Below are positions 29,990 to 43,800 of a stretch of 64,000 nt of DNA, piece by piece (the stretch's first letter is position 1; every line of letters begins with the position of its first letter). This stretch comes from Taeniopygia guttata (taxonomy: Eukaryota; Chordata; Aves; Passeriformes; Estrildidae). Position numbers and translations under genes: made by a program. The notes beneath the pieces are model-generated. The model was not told where the DNA came from. It ran no database searches and saw nothing but the letters and a program-made list of their open reading frames with translations. Location: the NCBI RefSeq assembly GCF_048771995.1, contig NC_133027.1, forward strand, positions 12,148,001-12,212,000, given 5' to 3'.

Positions 29990-31607
29990 CATGGACCTCA
30001 AACACCTGGTCTTCCTGCTCTGCCTCACCATCCCCAGCTCTGCATGGATTGTTCCCCAGCTGACTAATAATGTCTGGAAGACGTTGGCATAAGCCCTTGG
30101 ACAGGATAATATCTGCCTGTCCACCTCCTCCACTGCTGACCCTTTCCTATCCTGCCTTGTGAGGATCCCATATAAACTTAATGAGTTTCCCTTCACCTTC
30201 CCAAACCCTACAGCCTCTCCCAGCAGGAAAACCCGCTCCTTCACTGTCCGACAGCTAGATGCGTGGAGGAGTTGGGTCAAACTGCTCCCCCCAATGAAAG
30301 ACAACCCCCAAGAGCTAGATTAACTCAGATCCTCCCCCGCGTATACCTCTATCCACTTTGATGTCACCCCTGACCCCCAGGCCCGGCCAGATATTGAGAT
30401 CAAACAGTTTAATCAGGCGTATACCGCAAAAGAATGGTGCCAACGTGTGATCAAGATCCCTATGCTTTCCACCCCCGACAACCGACCCCATGCCCTTCCT
30501 AAAGGTACCTTCTTGATTTGCGGCACCCGGGCCTGGACTGGCATCCCCCCTCATCTTATTGGAGGCCCTTGTACTTTCAGACAGTTGAGCTTGTTTACCC
30601 CCAACCAGACCCAAACTGCGCATTGGCAAACACTTAATGAGACTTCCCGATTGGCCCGACCAAAGAGAGACACAGAACTCACTAATCTGGACGAAAATTG
30701 CAACTCTGAAATTATTCATTGGTCAAACCCAAAAGGCGTGGCCACCATTGCATTTTTACCATGGGTGGCCATTGCTCATGCCTTCAGAGAATTGGCAGGC
30801 CTGGAGTGCTGGGTGGTAAAACAAGCCAATGTTATGTCAACTGCGCTTGCTGGACTCCTATTAGATGAGGAGATAACAAGGCAGGCAACCCTCCAAAATC
30901 AGGCGGCCAACGATTTCCTCCGACCACTACATGATCATTCTTGTGAGGAGTTTGTGGGCTTGTGCTGCATGAATTTAACATCCAAGGCTGGGGATGTCCG
31001 AAAGGCAATCAACAAGATGCAGGATGGGATAAAAGACATCAAGAAGGAGACTGGGGATTGGTTGAGTGACTTAGTGGGGAATTGGGGCATCTCGGGCTGG
31101 GCCACCTCTATTATTCGTTCTGGTTTGTTAATTCTATTTTTTCTTATTTTAGCCCTCATTATTTTTGGGATTCTGAGACGGGTAGTGTCTGGCCTCATCA
31201 CAAAGGTGTTAACCATCCACACCGCGAACCCAGCTGCCCTCTTCTCTGCCCAGGAGTCTGATGGGGATGAAGAAGACCAGCTAGTTCCAGAACCCGAAGA
31301 AGGACCCTGGATGGAGATGGCTCCCACCTGCCAGCCGTGGTTCGCTGACACCTATCCGGACTCGGAATTCCTACCGCGACCCGAATTTAGTTCATTTAAA
31401 AAATACTTTAAAGGACTCTTTCTTCAGTTTTTCGTTTTGTTTAAAATAAAGAAGGGGGAGTTGTTGGGTCGTGTTTTAAGTTCCCCCCATGTTATGGTTG
31501 TTCCCTCTTCCCCTCTTTATGTTAAATGGTCCATCCCTCCTTCTCCTCCTCCCCCTCCGCCTGTCAGTCTTCCCTTTCCCCTCCCATGTGATGTAACTTT
31601 ATGCTGA
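29990..31607 (+). pseudogene. env: Element D env, interrupted by two stops
   Basis: Starts with a signal-peptide-like MDLKHLVFLLCLTIPSSAW. Stops at about 30090 (TAA) and 30321 (TAA) break the surface subunit; from 30447 to 31607 the frame is open for 386 codons. The transmembrane subunit keeps a fusion-like segment (IAFLPWVAIAHAF), a changed LQNQAANDF region, CEEFVGLCC (CX6CC) and a membrane anchor (LLILFFLILALIIFGIL). The frame runs past the polypurine tract into the LTR before stopping, so its tail is much longer than in element B. Confidence 0.85.
31447..31461 (+). promoter_or_regulatory. Element D polypurine tract
   Basis: AAAGAAGGGGGAG directly precedes the TGTTGGG start of the 3' LTR. 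Confidence 0.75.
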
Positions 31608-32023
31608 GTCATTTCCCTGACCCCACCCTGGGGCTTGTCTGTCACCCTGAGGCCTCTCCCTCCTTTCCAGAACCTTCCAGCTAAGGCCTCGGGTGATGGG
31701 CTGATCCCCGGGGACCCCTCCCTCCTTCTCACCTCACTGGACACCCCTCCTGATTGTCATTCCCTTCACCACTCCCAGGTGGTTCCCTATTGGTTCACTA
31801 TTGTTCCCTCCCTGTGTTGCCACCCCCTGTTATATACCCATGCAAGCTGTTCTCAGTTGCCTTTTGGGGCGTACCCGATTCAAGTTGAGGTTAGTCTTGT
31901 GGACCAATAAACTTGGAGCTGTGATACCCCCAAAAGGACGACTCCCTCGTCTTTGTCAAGGTCGCCTAAGGTCCTTTACTGGTCTGGTGCATCTCAGCCT
32001 GCCGGTCACGTCCCTCTCCTGCA
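31462..32023 (+). repeat. Element D 3' LTR
   Basis: Starts TGTTGGGTCG after the polypurine tract. It has TATATACCC near 31830 and AATAAA near 31906. The right end is taken at CTCCTGCA (32023); without a second LTR or a target-site duplication, CA at 32030 or later is also possible. Confidence 0.65.
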
Positions 32024-35000
32024 GTGGTCATAGGGAGTGGCTGTTGTTGTCAGCCGTGCCGAACACCTGAGCTGGCCGCAGACCAAAGAGGCACTACTAG
32101 CTGCACCTAATGTCCAACATTTATATACCCTAAATCAGAGATCTCTGAAAGCAGAGAGGAGACACCTGATTTCCAGAGATGCCGGACTTTTCGGAGTTTT
32201 CACCAAATCAGCAGGACACTTAAGTTCATGTGATCTCTGAAAGTCAAGTCTACCTCAAATTAGATGTTGAACAATAGAAAAAGAAAAGCACTGTAAACCT
32301 CTCCAAATTTACCTATAAAAGGTTTTGCAGTAGAAAACAGCTTAAGTCACTGCATAAAAAGCTGCCAAATGACTAAAATCAACTGACCAAAAAAAGAGAA
32401 AAGCTTCCCTCTGGATAACATTCAGCCATAGCATTTTCAATTAACTCTTTCAGAACCCACCAACAAAACAAGTTGGTGAGTTAATTTGCATGCAGGAAGT
32501 TTTAATATAGTAATATTCCTTTGAGCAAGGTAGCCAGGGTGTGCAATGCAGAACTTTCTCAGCATGCAGAGTCCAACTGCCCAGAATACCATCTCTTTCA
32601 ATTTCCTAAATACTACATCTAGTCCTTTTCACACACTTGCCTAAAAGTTCCCTGTTGCTCCCTGAGGTTCTCAGTTAATAGACATATCAGTGTAATCTGA
32701 GTGACACTGTTACCCAACACAGATGGGTTCTCTTGGGGATATTGGCCGAGTGAGTATGGCACTAAACGATAGGTACAATTAAAACTTTGTTTTCTTAACA
32801 GGATGTTATAATTGATATAGAAGAGAATTTCTTATTAGAATGGCACAGGATTTCTACAAGCAGAGTCAACATAGTATAATCTGTAACTAGCATGGTAAGG
32901 AATTTATAATACAATTTAACTTATAATTTCTAATCACCTGAACTCTGCAGCTCAGGTCAGATCCCAATCCATGGATTCTTGTGTCAGTATTACAATCAAA
33001 ATCTCGAGGGGCTGGGGAACCAGAAGTTGCAGGGGCTGTCTGGGAAGGCACAGCAGGGCTTGGCAGCCAGGACCACCCAGCCACCACAGCCAGGTCAGCC
33101 CAGGATATCAGAAACCTCCCTGGGGACAACAAAGAGCAGGCTGGGACATGGGACCAGGGTGGAGCTGGCTTGGCCACCAGGCACTCACATAATGTGAATG
33201 TGAGTTTGCACATGTATACCAAGCTACTAAGATGTAGGTATGCTCAGATCTAAATCTGTGCCTAGCCTATATAAACCATGCCCAGGTAACATAAGGGCTA
33301 AAAAGAAGTAATTTCCTTTGTAAACCTACCTTTTTTTCTTTTTTTTTCTTTTTTTTTTTTAATTAGGGAAATGAAATTAAAAACATAATTTATTTTCTAT
33401 AATGCAGCTTACAAAATGCATATTTTTGATTATGCTGTAAGATAGACAGGAAAGTTCGCTATTCTAATTGCTGCCACTGCTTAGGTATTCAGACTGAAGA
33501 TTTTGAGGCACACTATGATCAAAAGCAATGCCTGGTGGTGTCAAAGGAGAGATTATCCCATGTTTCAGTTGGCTTCAGATAAAGACCATCTTTGTTTACT
33601 GACCTACACTGTAAAAAGATTTGAAGTAACAGACATATAATATGAATTCAAATTAATGTTATTTAAAACATCATTGTATACAGCAAACTGCATCTGGTGC
33701 TAACAGAGCAATGGTTCAGCTACAAAATTGCTAAGTTAAATTCTCATCAAAATCTTGTGTCTGAATGTATTTTGTGTCTATCACTGTATTATCTTCTTTG
33801 TTTAAATCCACTTCTCATCACAGATCTATGATTCCAAGCTCCATCTAAAAATATAAGTCTTGTGCAGCCTTTACTTTGGAATTCTTAGGAAGTAGAGCTG
33901 TTTGAAAGTTCTTAAAACAATATATTCAAAAGAAATTTTTTTTTTTTTTTGGTGAGGCTGATTTTTTTGATTTTTCTCCTCCTGCTCCCAAGAGTGATCT
34001 GCAAAATTGAGATATTTTATCTAGAATTAAAAATACTTTAGAGAGAATATTAATTTTAAGGTAGAATATCAGTGCCTCTTTTGAGAAGCTTCCTACTCAT
34101 TTTTCATCTTCATAAATGCTCAACCACCTTGTAAAACTGTTCTGAAAAGTGTACTTTTTTGTGATGATGATGATGATTAATAGAAATGAGAACAGGTTTG
34201 CCCCTTTTTCCAAAAAGATCCTAAACTGCTCTCCTACTCAAGCAGGTTCCTACTCCTGGATCTTACATAAGGATCCACATTTTGGATACAGAAAATTAGA
34301 AGTTCACTTCCTCATTTCTTGTATAGACACGTAAACAAAAATATTGAATATTCCCACTATTTTTTTGTCAATGTATGTTATTTGAAGCTATATCTCTTTT
34401 ACCAAAATACTACTTTGGTCAAAAGAAGTGGGGATACATGTAAATATAAATGGTCTTTTTGTAGACTGTGACTATTAAGTAACCTCAAAACCTTTTTCTG
34501 CTGATGACTGTGATAGTTAAACATGTTCTGTCCTCCAGAAATTTCTGCAACATAGGTTTTATTTTCATCAAAATATTTCAGAATACCGAAGTATTCTAAT
34601 AGGAAATTACATTCTGGATAAATTTATCTCCCTAAGGAGCACATCAGTTCCCATTTCAGCAAAGACACAAGCACATGAATCACAGGTATGAAATCCTTCT
34701 GCCTTCAGTCTACTCCTAAGCTCACAAGACATGGGATCCCTGCACTTTTCATGCTGCCTTTATAACATGTTGTAGACCCAGAAAGATCTGTTAGCACAGG
34801 ATCATTCCACTCTCCCTCCTCTGTTCTGTCATTTACTCACACTGGAAACTAGAGTTTCTCAATTTAGGAGTGAGGAGTAGTGGAGAAAGCTGTGGGAAGA
34901 ACTGGGGCATATCTGACCCTGTTGGAATCATGCTCTTCCCAGCCTTCATTCTGGATTCATTGCTGAACTCTATGGATGCCTTGAGGGCATTGAAGGGCTG

Positions 35001-37300
35001 CAGTTCAGTTCAGTTCAACAGTGATGTGGGAAATGGATTTGTAGAGACAAAGCCCAAGTTCTGGACCATGGCAAGTGAGGACCTGAGAGAGATTGTTTTA
35101 CAAAGACAGAACTGATCAAAAAGCTTTTTCTTTCATGTCTCAAAAAGAAATAAAACTGAAGTAAGGGAAGTGGAAGTGGAAAAGACAGAAAAGTAAGAAA
35201 TGATGTGTCAGTGAATGATAGGAGAGGTTACAGAAAGCGGGCAGAGGCAATCACCCGGATCAGCAGCCAAAGGTCTGAGGAACTATCAATGTAGAAGTGT
35301 ATCCAGTAGTGTGCAGTAAAGCAAGAAATGCCCATTTTCACTGCAGTTAATTTATCAAACAAATATCTCTCAATATAATTTGACATCAGTCTTACTTCTC
35401 TAAATGTGTATAAATGCATAACTTATTTCATGGGATCATTAATGATCACAGCAGTGAACAGCTGTCTGGTTACAAATTTACTGTAATGCTTAAACGCCTA
35501 CATACTGGAATTCCTTTTTTTCTGGGTTGTTTGGGTTTTTTTTTTGTTGTTGTTTTTTTTGTTTTGTTTTGGTTTTTTTTTTTGTGGTTTCTTTGTTTTT
35601 GTTTTTGTTTTTTGGGTTTTTTTTTTAATAATCAAGGAACTGAAAAGAGAAATAAATATTGTGCTCTTTCATTAACTTGATCTTGAAGAATTGACTTACC
35701 AGTGATCCTTGCATCATATTTCAACAGCTAGTAAGTCTTACAACACTTAAAATATTTTAAAAATCCCAAACAAACAAAAACCAGAAAGACTAATTATTTT
35801 GCAGTCAAACCTGACACAGTGCATAATAGATAATACTGTTTCACCAACTTCCTTTGCAGTTCTTTTTCTCTTAGAACTGGCATCTTTTGTGGAACATAAG
35901 AGTGTTTACAAAAGACAAAATGTTCTGCGAACTGAAAAGAACTCAGCAAAAGTGACTCTAGGAAAGGTAAAATAAGAATACCTAATTGTATTTAAACATG
36001 CAGATGTATTTTTGCATAAAACTGTGCTGCCTCTTAATTCTTCTTTTAAAAAATACATGGGCATTTGACATATGTTAATACAAGAAAATAATTCTTATTC
36101 CAGGGGTTATTTGTTTTGAGTAAACCTTAGCCAGAAGGTATTTCTGAGGCCAATCATGAAAGCAGAATTTTTAAATACTTACAGGTTGTTATTTCTAATA
36201 CGAAAATCCACAGCTAGTAATTTTTATTAAGAGAATACGTATAAAGAATAAAATCTCCATTTCTAAGAGCTTGGGTAAGCACAATTCTTTGCTCATTCAT
36301 ATGCTGAGTGCAGACTGCAAGTCAGTATTTAGCAGGGCTGCAGCAGGCAGTGCATGCCTGACCACACTCTCCTATTTTTTCACCCTTCTAATAGCATTGG
36401 AGAGTCAAAAAAGCAGTGAAAAGAGAAGGGCATGTATTGAGGAATTTGTTATGCAGGATGCACTCAGGCTTCACGCCATTTAGCTGTAGAGATGAGCCCT
36501 AACCCAACAGTTCTCTCTGTGCACTGCTGTATTTACAGGATTGCAAACTGAGAGCAGAATTGAGCCGAGGAATCTTTTTTCAGAATCATGGGGCTTTTTG
36601 TCTGTAGGAAGGCAAGCTGATGCTGTTAAGAGGCAGAAACTGTTAAGAGATCTGGGTTCATAATTAAAGATTTCTGATGTAACTCTTTCAAATTAGTTAT
36701 GAACTCTCATTTTTCACTGTTGATACCAAGGATGATAAGAGGAATGCTCATCTTATTCAGCTGAAGTGTTTAATCTTCCATAACTGTGATGTGCTTGGAG
36801 GTGGCAGTACTGAATGTCACAAGAAACAGCTATGAGGAACTAGCATTATGTACTTTGATTGAAGATAGTCAGATACCTGAACTGAAAAACTGAAAAAAAA
36901 AATTTAAAGTAACCTTAGAACAGATCAATTGTTCCGCTGCAGTGTGATCTCTCAGTGCAGAATTATGCTGAAGTTAGCTTTGTAAAAGCTTTGGTAGAGG
37001 TAACTTAAGAGCTATTTTTCAGCCAGCTACATCAGACAGTGAGTGTTTATTTTCTATTTATTTAATTGCCCATTTCAGCTGAGGAGTAGTTTGTTCTTCT
37101 TCCAAGTACTCTCCTTCTGACCTAATGATGTTTCCGAAGCAGCAGCCTTCAATAGCGAGGCCTGTGTCAGGCCCAAGTGGATTTGGTTAAATTTCTACCT
37201 CGTGTCTTCAGTGTGGAGTCAAAGGACAGCAGGAAAAGCAGGGCAAGTAACACTTTACAGAGTGAGGAGGCTGAGGGCCGAGATGACCCCCGCCACAGCT
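32024..37300. other. Intergenic DNA upstream of YTHDC2, no gene seen
   Basis: AT-rich single-copy-like DNA with poly-T tracts at about 33330-33360 and 33938-33952, and a long T-rich G/T tract at 35508-35625. No frame longer than about 110 codons has recognisable content. Confidence 0.6.
35508..35625. repeat. T-rich (T)n/(GT)n simple sequence
   Basis: Runs of T broken by single or double G. The plus-strand frame across it (F/V/L-rich) is an artefact. Confidence 0.9.
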
Positions 37301-37379
37301 ACGTTTAATACCATGCCCTGAAAGCACGTAATTTATGACGGGACAGGTACCAGTGCCACGTTTTGCTCGCAGCCACACA

Positions 37380-37830
37380 CCCAGCCCGGGCCTTGGGCAG
37401 CCGTGCCCCCGGACCGGCGGGAAAAGCGCCAATTTCCTTCCGTTCGGGCCAGCTCGGCTGCGGGCGAGCCCCGCCCCGCCCCAGCGTCGCCCCTCGGGCC
37501 GAGCGGCTGCGGTCCCCGATCCGCGTCGGTGTCGGGGCCGTGTGGGGGCCGCGTGGGGCCGTGTCGGGGACATGTCGCGACACAGGCGGGTCCCGCGGCG
37601 GCAGCCCGGCGGGGCTGCGGAGGACGGGGCTGCCGCCGCCGCGGTGCGCGCCCGGGCCGAGCCCCTCAGAGAAGCCGGCGTGGACGAGGAGGTGGAAATG
37701 GCGGTGCAGCTGGCCCTGGAGCGGTTCCAGAGCGGGGACGAGGCGGGTGCGCGGCACGGCCCGGCCCGGGGGCAGCCTGCGGGGAGGGCGCTGGCGGCGG
37801 TCACGGAGGGGATCCTGCCCCTCTGCCCGG
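37380..37830 (+). promoter_or_regulatory. CpG-rich promoter region of YTHDC2
   Basis: A sharp rise in GC and CpG spans the first exon and its 5' flank, with GGGCGAG/CCGCCCC boxes near 37460-37490, typical of a housekeeping-type CpG-island promoter. No TATA box was seen. The transcription start is not determinable here. Confidence 0.6.
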
Positions 37831-40800
37831 CCCCGGTGAGGCACAGCTGGGGTGCTGTGTCCAGCTCTGGGCTTCCCAGCACGGAGACGGGGAGCTAATA
37901 GAGCGGGTCCAGCAGAGACCACTGAGACGAGAGGTCTGGAGCATCTCTTATCAGGAAAGGTGTGGGGGTTGGTCCTGTTTAGCCCAGAGGAGACTGAGAG
38001 GGGATCTCACTACTGCATATGAATATCTCCAAGATGAGTCCCAGGAAGGTGGTGCAGCCAGTTTGGTGACAGGACAAGGAGCAATGGCCATAAATTAAAA
38101 CAGAAGAAGTTCCACCTGAACATGAGGGAGAACTTCTTTCCTTTGAGAGTGGCAGAGCACTGAAACTGCTGCCCAGGGAAAGCGTTGAATTTCCCTCTCT
38201 GGAGACATCCCAAACCCTAGATGTGTTCCTCTGTCACCTGCTCCAGGTGACCCTGCAGGGGGGTTGCACTGGGTGGTCTCCCTTCCAGTCCTAACAATTC
38301 TGTGGTTCTGTAACATTGAGATGTCAAGATTACTGCCTGTTGCATTGTTACTGTCTTTTCATTATTATTTATCATTCTAGAGATGGAATTTCCTTCTAGT
38401 TTCACTAGTACTGAAAGAGCATTTGTTCACCGGCTCTGTCAGTCTCTTGGACTGGTGTCTAAAAGCAAAGGGTGAGTCAGGGTACAATTTTCAGTTCTTT
38501 GGTGCAGACGGATAGAATTTCAAGACTAATGATAACTTGATTGATGTTTTCAACATACTCAACTGTGTTGCAAGGAATAGTATTAGAGAAAAAAGTGTAA
38601 AAGTAGCTACAGAAATGAGCATATTTGTTCATTGCTGTATGCATGCTTGGAAAAGCTTGTGACATGCATTTTGGGACAGCTTGATTTTATACTTTGTGGA
38701 TTTAATGGCTCCATTAAAAAAGCTTCTCACTGTGATTTCTGTTTTTTTTTTTTTCCAAAGAATTTGCATAGCGTCTCATACCCTGACAGATAAAAGTTAA
38801 CCTAGAGTAGGTTCCTTTTTACTAAAATAACTTTTCTCTCCCCCCTGACAGAAAAGGAGCCAATCGATACCTGACTGTAAGGAAGAAGGATGTGTCAGAG
38901 GCACACGTAGTCATGACTTGTGACTTGGCTCTCCGTACGAAACACGCCGTTCGGAGTCTAATTCAGCGCTTTCCCGTCACAAATAAGGAACGCAAGGAGC
39001 TCCTGCCAAGGACAGAGCGAGGAAGTGTCTGTGCTGTTGCATCCGGTACGTTCAGCATGTGTTCTGATTTGGACTTGCCCATCAACACCACTTGAAACCA
39101 TGACAAAACAAACCTCTTTCTGCTCTGTCCCCTCTGGTGTCCTAACAGACACTTTCAAACAAATGCATTAATTTTCCGTACTTTTAAGGTCTTTTATAAC
39201 TGGTGCTGTGAGGAACTTGGGAAGTCATATTATGCACATTGAGTTGTCCACCTTGTGTTGTGTTAATTTAGAATCTTTGAGCCAGTTCCAGCCAAATCTT
39301 TTTGGAAGTACATTTTGAAGTGTGGCTTCACACAAGTACTATGAGGTGGGGTTGAAGAGTCAGTGTTCTTGTGATGCCATAAGAATGCCTATATGAGAAA
39401 ATGCGGTTGTCTGTTCTGCTTATAGAAATTAATGTCCTTGATAAATCAATAATTTTAGTTTTTATTTCTTCATCTCTACAAAATAGATTTGGTCCTTAAG
39501 AGACTACTGTCCAGACTTGTTGATTTCTCGAATATGGAAGAGTTCACTGAAAGACAAACTTCTGTCAAAATGTTGGTTTTTTTTTTTTTTAAGCAAGGTT
39601 TTCATCTAGATTATTGCTTTAGCAGCTACAAGTGGAAGAGTTGCACTGTGTTTTTGTGTGCAGAGATGGGTGTAGTGAACAGAAAACATTTGTACCAGTA
39701 TGCCTTGTTTAATTGCATGTTTCTGATATGTGGTGTCTGTTCTTGAAGTGCTTTCTTTGCTGTTATTTTCAATTGTTCTAGTTGTTTAATAGGATTGTTA
39801 TATGAACAGAGGGAAGCTGTAATAAAAGTACTGAAATGCAATGTCTTAGGAATGTAAGGGATAAGTTAATGAACAGTCTAATATTTGCCTTTCTCTGCAT
39901 CTCAAGAATGTATTTTTAGTTCTCCTGATCTGTTAGTCTGTTTGTCTTGGTACAACAGAGCTTGAAATTTAGTATATGAATCTGTTAATGGCATTAAATA
40001 TGTATAAATGAGTATACAGTGAGCTTTTCATTCTGCCAGAAAATAGTTCTCAAGGAATTATAGAGTGGTACTTGCAATGATGGATGTGAAGTGGCTCCCT
40101 CAGAAGATGTGCCCGTTTTTTGGCTGCTCATGCACCGCTTTCTAACACATCGCACTGCTGTGTGGGGGCCAGGGCTCTTGATACAGCATGCTTGCATTGG
40201 TATGATTTCAGGCAAACGTGTGGAATAGCTTAAAGGTTTAACTCTGTCAGTGTGTATTTCTAGGGGGAACTGCAGGTGTGAAATGTGGGCGCAGATACAA
40301 ACGCCACCAAAATACACCAGGCTGGTATTCTCTGGTTTAGTTTGTTTCTCCTTTTGCTCTTTGTAGGCTTTTTTGACATGGAGCAATGCTGTGGAAGAGT
40401 CTGGTTTTCTTCAAAATACCCATGAAAGTAATAAGTGTTTTGAAAAATATCTATTCCAAGCACTGCAGGACATGCTATAAAAATGACGTCTAAATGTGTG
40501 ATGGGTTTGTCACTTTACCGACAGGGATGCATAAAAAGTCAGCAATGTTAATTTTTAAGTACAGTTTTTGAGCAGTGTTTTTGTGACCTTCCTCTGTGTC
40601 TGCATAAATAAACTTTTAACTTGTCTTTGCAGAAAACAAAGAAGTAAACAAGACAAGTGGTCGACTTAATGATGGTATCCCCCAGGTCCCAGTGAAAAGA
40701 GGGGAATCAGAGTTTGATTCCTTCAGGCAGTCACTACCAGTTCTTGAAAAACAGGAAGAAATTGTCCAAATCATAAGGGACAATAAAATTGTTTTAGTTA

Positions 40801-43800
40801 TAGGAGAGTCTGGATCAGGAAAAACGACACAGGTATGTTGCTTCAATGAAATAAAAACTATAACAGTATTTATTCTAAACTAATGCCAATTGTGTAACAT
40901 TTGTGATATGGGATACTTTTATGCTATTTTAAGGCTTTCCTTTTCCTGTGTGATTGAAAATGTTGTTCCAATTCATTTTCTTGCTTTTGAAACACTAGGC
41001 CTCTAGATAGGTACTAGAAGCATAAATGATTCCTCACAATTTTCTGGTAGATACCATTTTTTCATTAAAATAATACAAAATATTGAAGGGAAAATAGCTG
41101 TGATGTTTGTATATCCCTTTTTCTTCTAAGGCTAGTTCTGTTCTTAGTATCCAGAGTAATCTATTTTTTGTGTTAAAATGAGAGATTATCTACAGGGCTT
41201 TTTTTTCTTTTTTTTTTTTTTTTGGATTTCTCTGAAGCAGGAGGGAGGCACTGTAAGTTTTTTTTAAAAAAAACCTAAATAGGTTATACTTAGGAATTTA
41301 TTTTCTGCTGATTCAGATTGGCTTGCTGTGATAATTGTAATGAAAAGTCTTTTGCAATGTGCAATATTGATATGCAGTTAATGGTTTCCCTGTGCTAACA
41401 AAGCTGTGACTTTCTCAAAAAGCAAATTTGAACCACTTCTTTACAGATCCCTCAATTTATCCTTGATGACTGCTACAAGAATGGAACTCCCTGTCGTGTG
41501 TTTTGTACTCAGCCAAGACGTTTAGCAGCTGTTGCTGTGGCTGAAAGAGTGGCAGCAGAAAGAAGAGAGAAGATTGGCCAGACAATTGGTTACCAGATCC
41601 GGTTAGAAAGCAGGTACTAATGGTATTTCTAAGTGTCGGTTGATCTTGTGTTGGTCTCGTGAATCTTGTGTACATTGAAACTGCAGTATGTTTGGGTTGC
41701 AGCCTCACAGGTGGGATATGTTACTGCAGGTAAGGAATACGTAAGAGTGAAAAGGATGGCTTACTTCCTGTGTTTTGCAGTTTCATGTAGAAGGTTGTCT
41801 TACAGAATCTCAGGTATTTTCTGTTGATTTCTTCTGCGGCGTGTATGCATGGAAATCCTTGTCTGATTTTCAGATCAAGTCTACACTTTCTTCTTCCCCC
41901 CCCCCCTCTGCTTTTAACATGTGCGGATCCAAAAGGTCTGCAAGCTTTGAAGGTAGGTGTGAAAACCAGCATGCTGTAACAAATGTTATGTAGTGAGAGT
42001 TGATAGGAGCCATAAAAGGGAAAACAAAAAAATTGGAATGCGACTGATGAAGCTGAGCATTATTTACCAGTCTAGTCTGGACTAAATTTACTCTTCTTCA
42101 GCTTCTGTGTTTATAACATGAAGTGATGTAAAAGTAGAGATTTCAGTATCACTTGATGAATTTGTCTCTAAGCAGAGCATGAATGGATTGTTTGGGGTTT
42201 TTACATCTTTGCACCGTGTAGTGAAGTGACATTTCAGGGAAGGGCCAGCAGTTGAGATATGAGTGACCAGAAGATGGCTAAAGGTTGTGCTGCCTGTGTG
42301 AACAAAGATAACACATAGCTGATGAAAATGAATGCACTTGAACAACGAAGCCACAATAAGAATTCAAATGTGTGCATGAAAGCTCACAAGGATATTGAGA
42401 GATTAGAAGAGCTAGTGAAGATGTGTCACAAATAAGCTGGATGATTAATATATGGAAGTACTATGCTGGCAGAAGAAGAGCAGAGTCAGGTGAAAATGGT
42501 AGAATTACTGGAAGCAGCGCAGAAAATCCAGCTTGAGAAAAATCAATACAATTACTCCAGAGAAACACTGAAAGGGGGCGATAACAATATTTTGAGCCGT
42601 GGACAAAAAAAATTTTGAGTGGATATGTTTAGAGGTGTTTATAGTAACACAGAAATATAATTTTTAAGGTTTTCTTAACTGTCTTCCAGAGAAAAGCTGT
42701 AGAGTACAGTACAGAGGAACTTTTCAGCTCTTTTAGGATGGCAGTACCAGAGAGAGTAGTGACAATTTCTGTTTTTATTGGGACAGCTAACTGTGCCCCA
42801 GGTATAGAATTGTAAAAGTTCAGTATTTTCACCTCCTGAAAAACCAGAGGATCACGCAGATGACTTTGTGATTTAGTCAGCTGTAATGAATTGTGTCTTC
42901 AAGGCAAGGCTTTGGCAGCTGTGGGGAGGCTTCTGTGAGGAGGTGCCAGAAGCCTCTTCTGTGTGTGACAGAGCCGGTGCCAGCCAAGACAGACCTGCCT
43001 CTGGCCAAGGCTGAGCCCATCTGTGGTGGTGGTAGTGCCTCTGGGACAGTGGGGAATGGGGGAGGAAAACCTGCACAACAGAGGCAGCAGTTCAAGAAGA
43101 GCAGTGAAAGCATGTGAGAGAAGCAGATCTGCACACAGGAAGGTCAGTGCAGGAGGGGAGGAGATTCTCCAGGTGCCAGAGCAGCCCATGGTGCAGCCCA
43201 TGGTGAGGCAGCTGTGGCCCAGCAGGCCGTGGAGGTCCGTGGTGCAGCAGGGATCCTCCTGTGAAGGATTCTGTGTTGGAGCAGGTGGATGCTTGAAGGA
43301 GGCTGTGATCCTCTGGGAAGTCTCTGCTGAAACAGGCTCCTGGCAGAACCTGTGGCCCTGGGGAGGGAGCCACACAGAAGCAGGTTTGCTGTCAGGATTG
43401 TGACCCTGTGCGGTCCCACACTGGAGCAAGCTGTTCCTGAAGCACTGCACCCTGTGGAAAGGGACCTGTGCTGCAGCAGTTCCTGGAGAACTGCAGCCCA
43501 TGGGAAGGACCCATATTGGAGAAGCTCGTGGAGGACCCATGTTCCTGTGGGAGAGACCCACGTTCTCCTTGTCTTTCTCTGGAGCCTGGGAGTCTTTTTG
43601 TTGTGTTTCCTCTCCCCTGCCCATGGAGAGGACAGATAGAGTGGCTTGCGTAGGCACCTGGCGTCCAGACAGGCTCATCCTACCACGTGTAGACAAATAC
43701 AAAGGCTATATCCAAGCACAGGCTGAGGAATTGGAACCTAGTTTTCCACATGGAATTTTCTAGTAAATTGAATGACATGCAGAGTTTCTTCACAGTTCTC

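Larger units (their letters stand above)
27925..32023 (+). mobile_element. Element D: 5'-deleted beta-like ERV (pol-env-LTR)
   Basis: Begins abruptly in the late reverse-transcriptase region and contains RNase H, integrase, env and one 3' LTR. Its proteins are homologous to those of element B (similar RNase H, integrase and Env motifs), but it has several inactivating changes. No 5' LTR, gag or pro remains. Right boundary approximate. Confidence 0.85.

Noticed and set aside
35414..35680. F/V-rich plus-strand frame resembling a membrane protein
   Set aside because: It is a translation of a T-rich simple sequence.
42899..43702. Minus-strand 267-codon frame in YTHDC2 intron 5
   Set aside because: It lies entirely in a retroposon-like repeat and has no recognisable domain.
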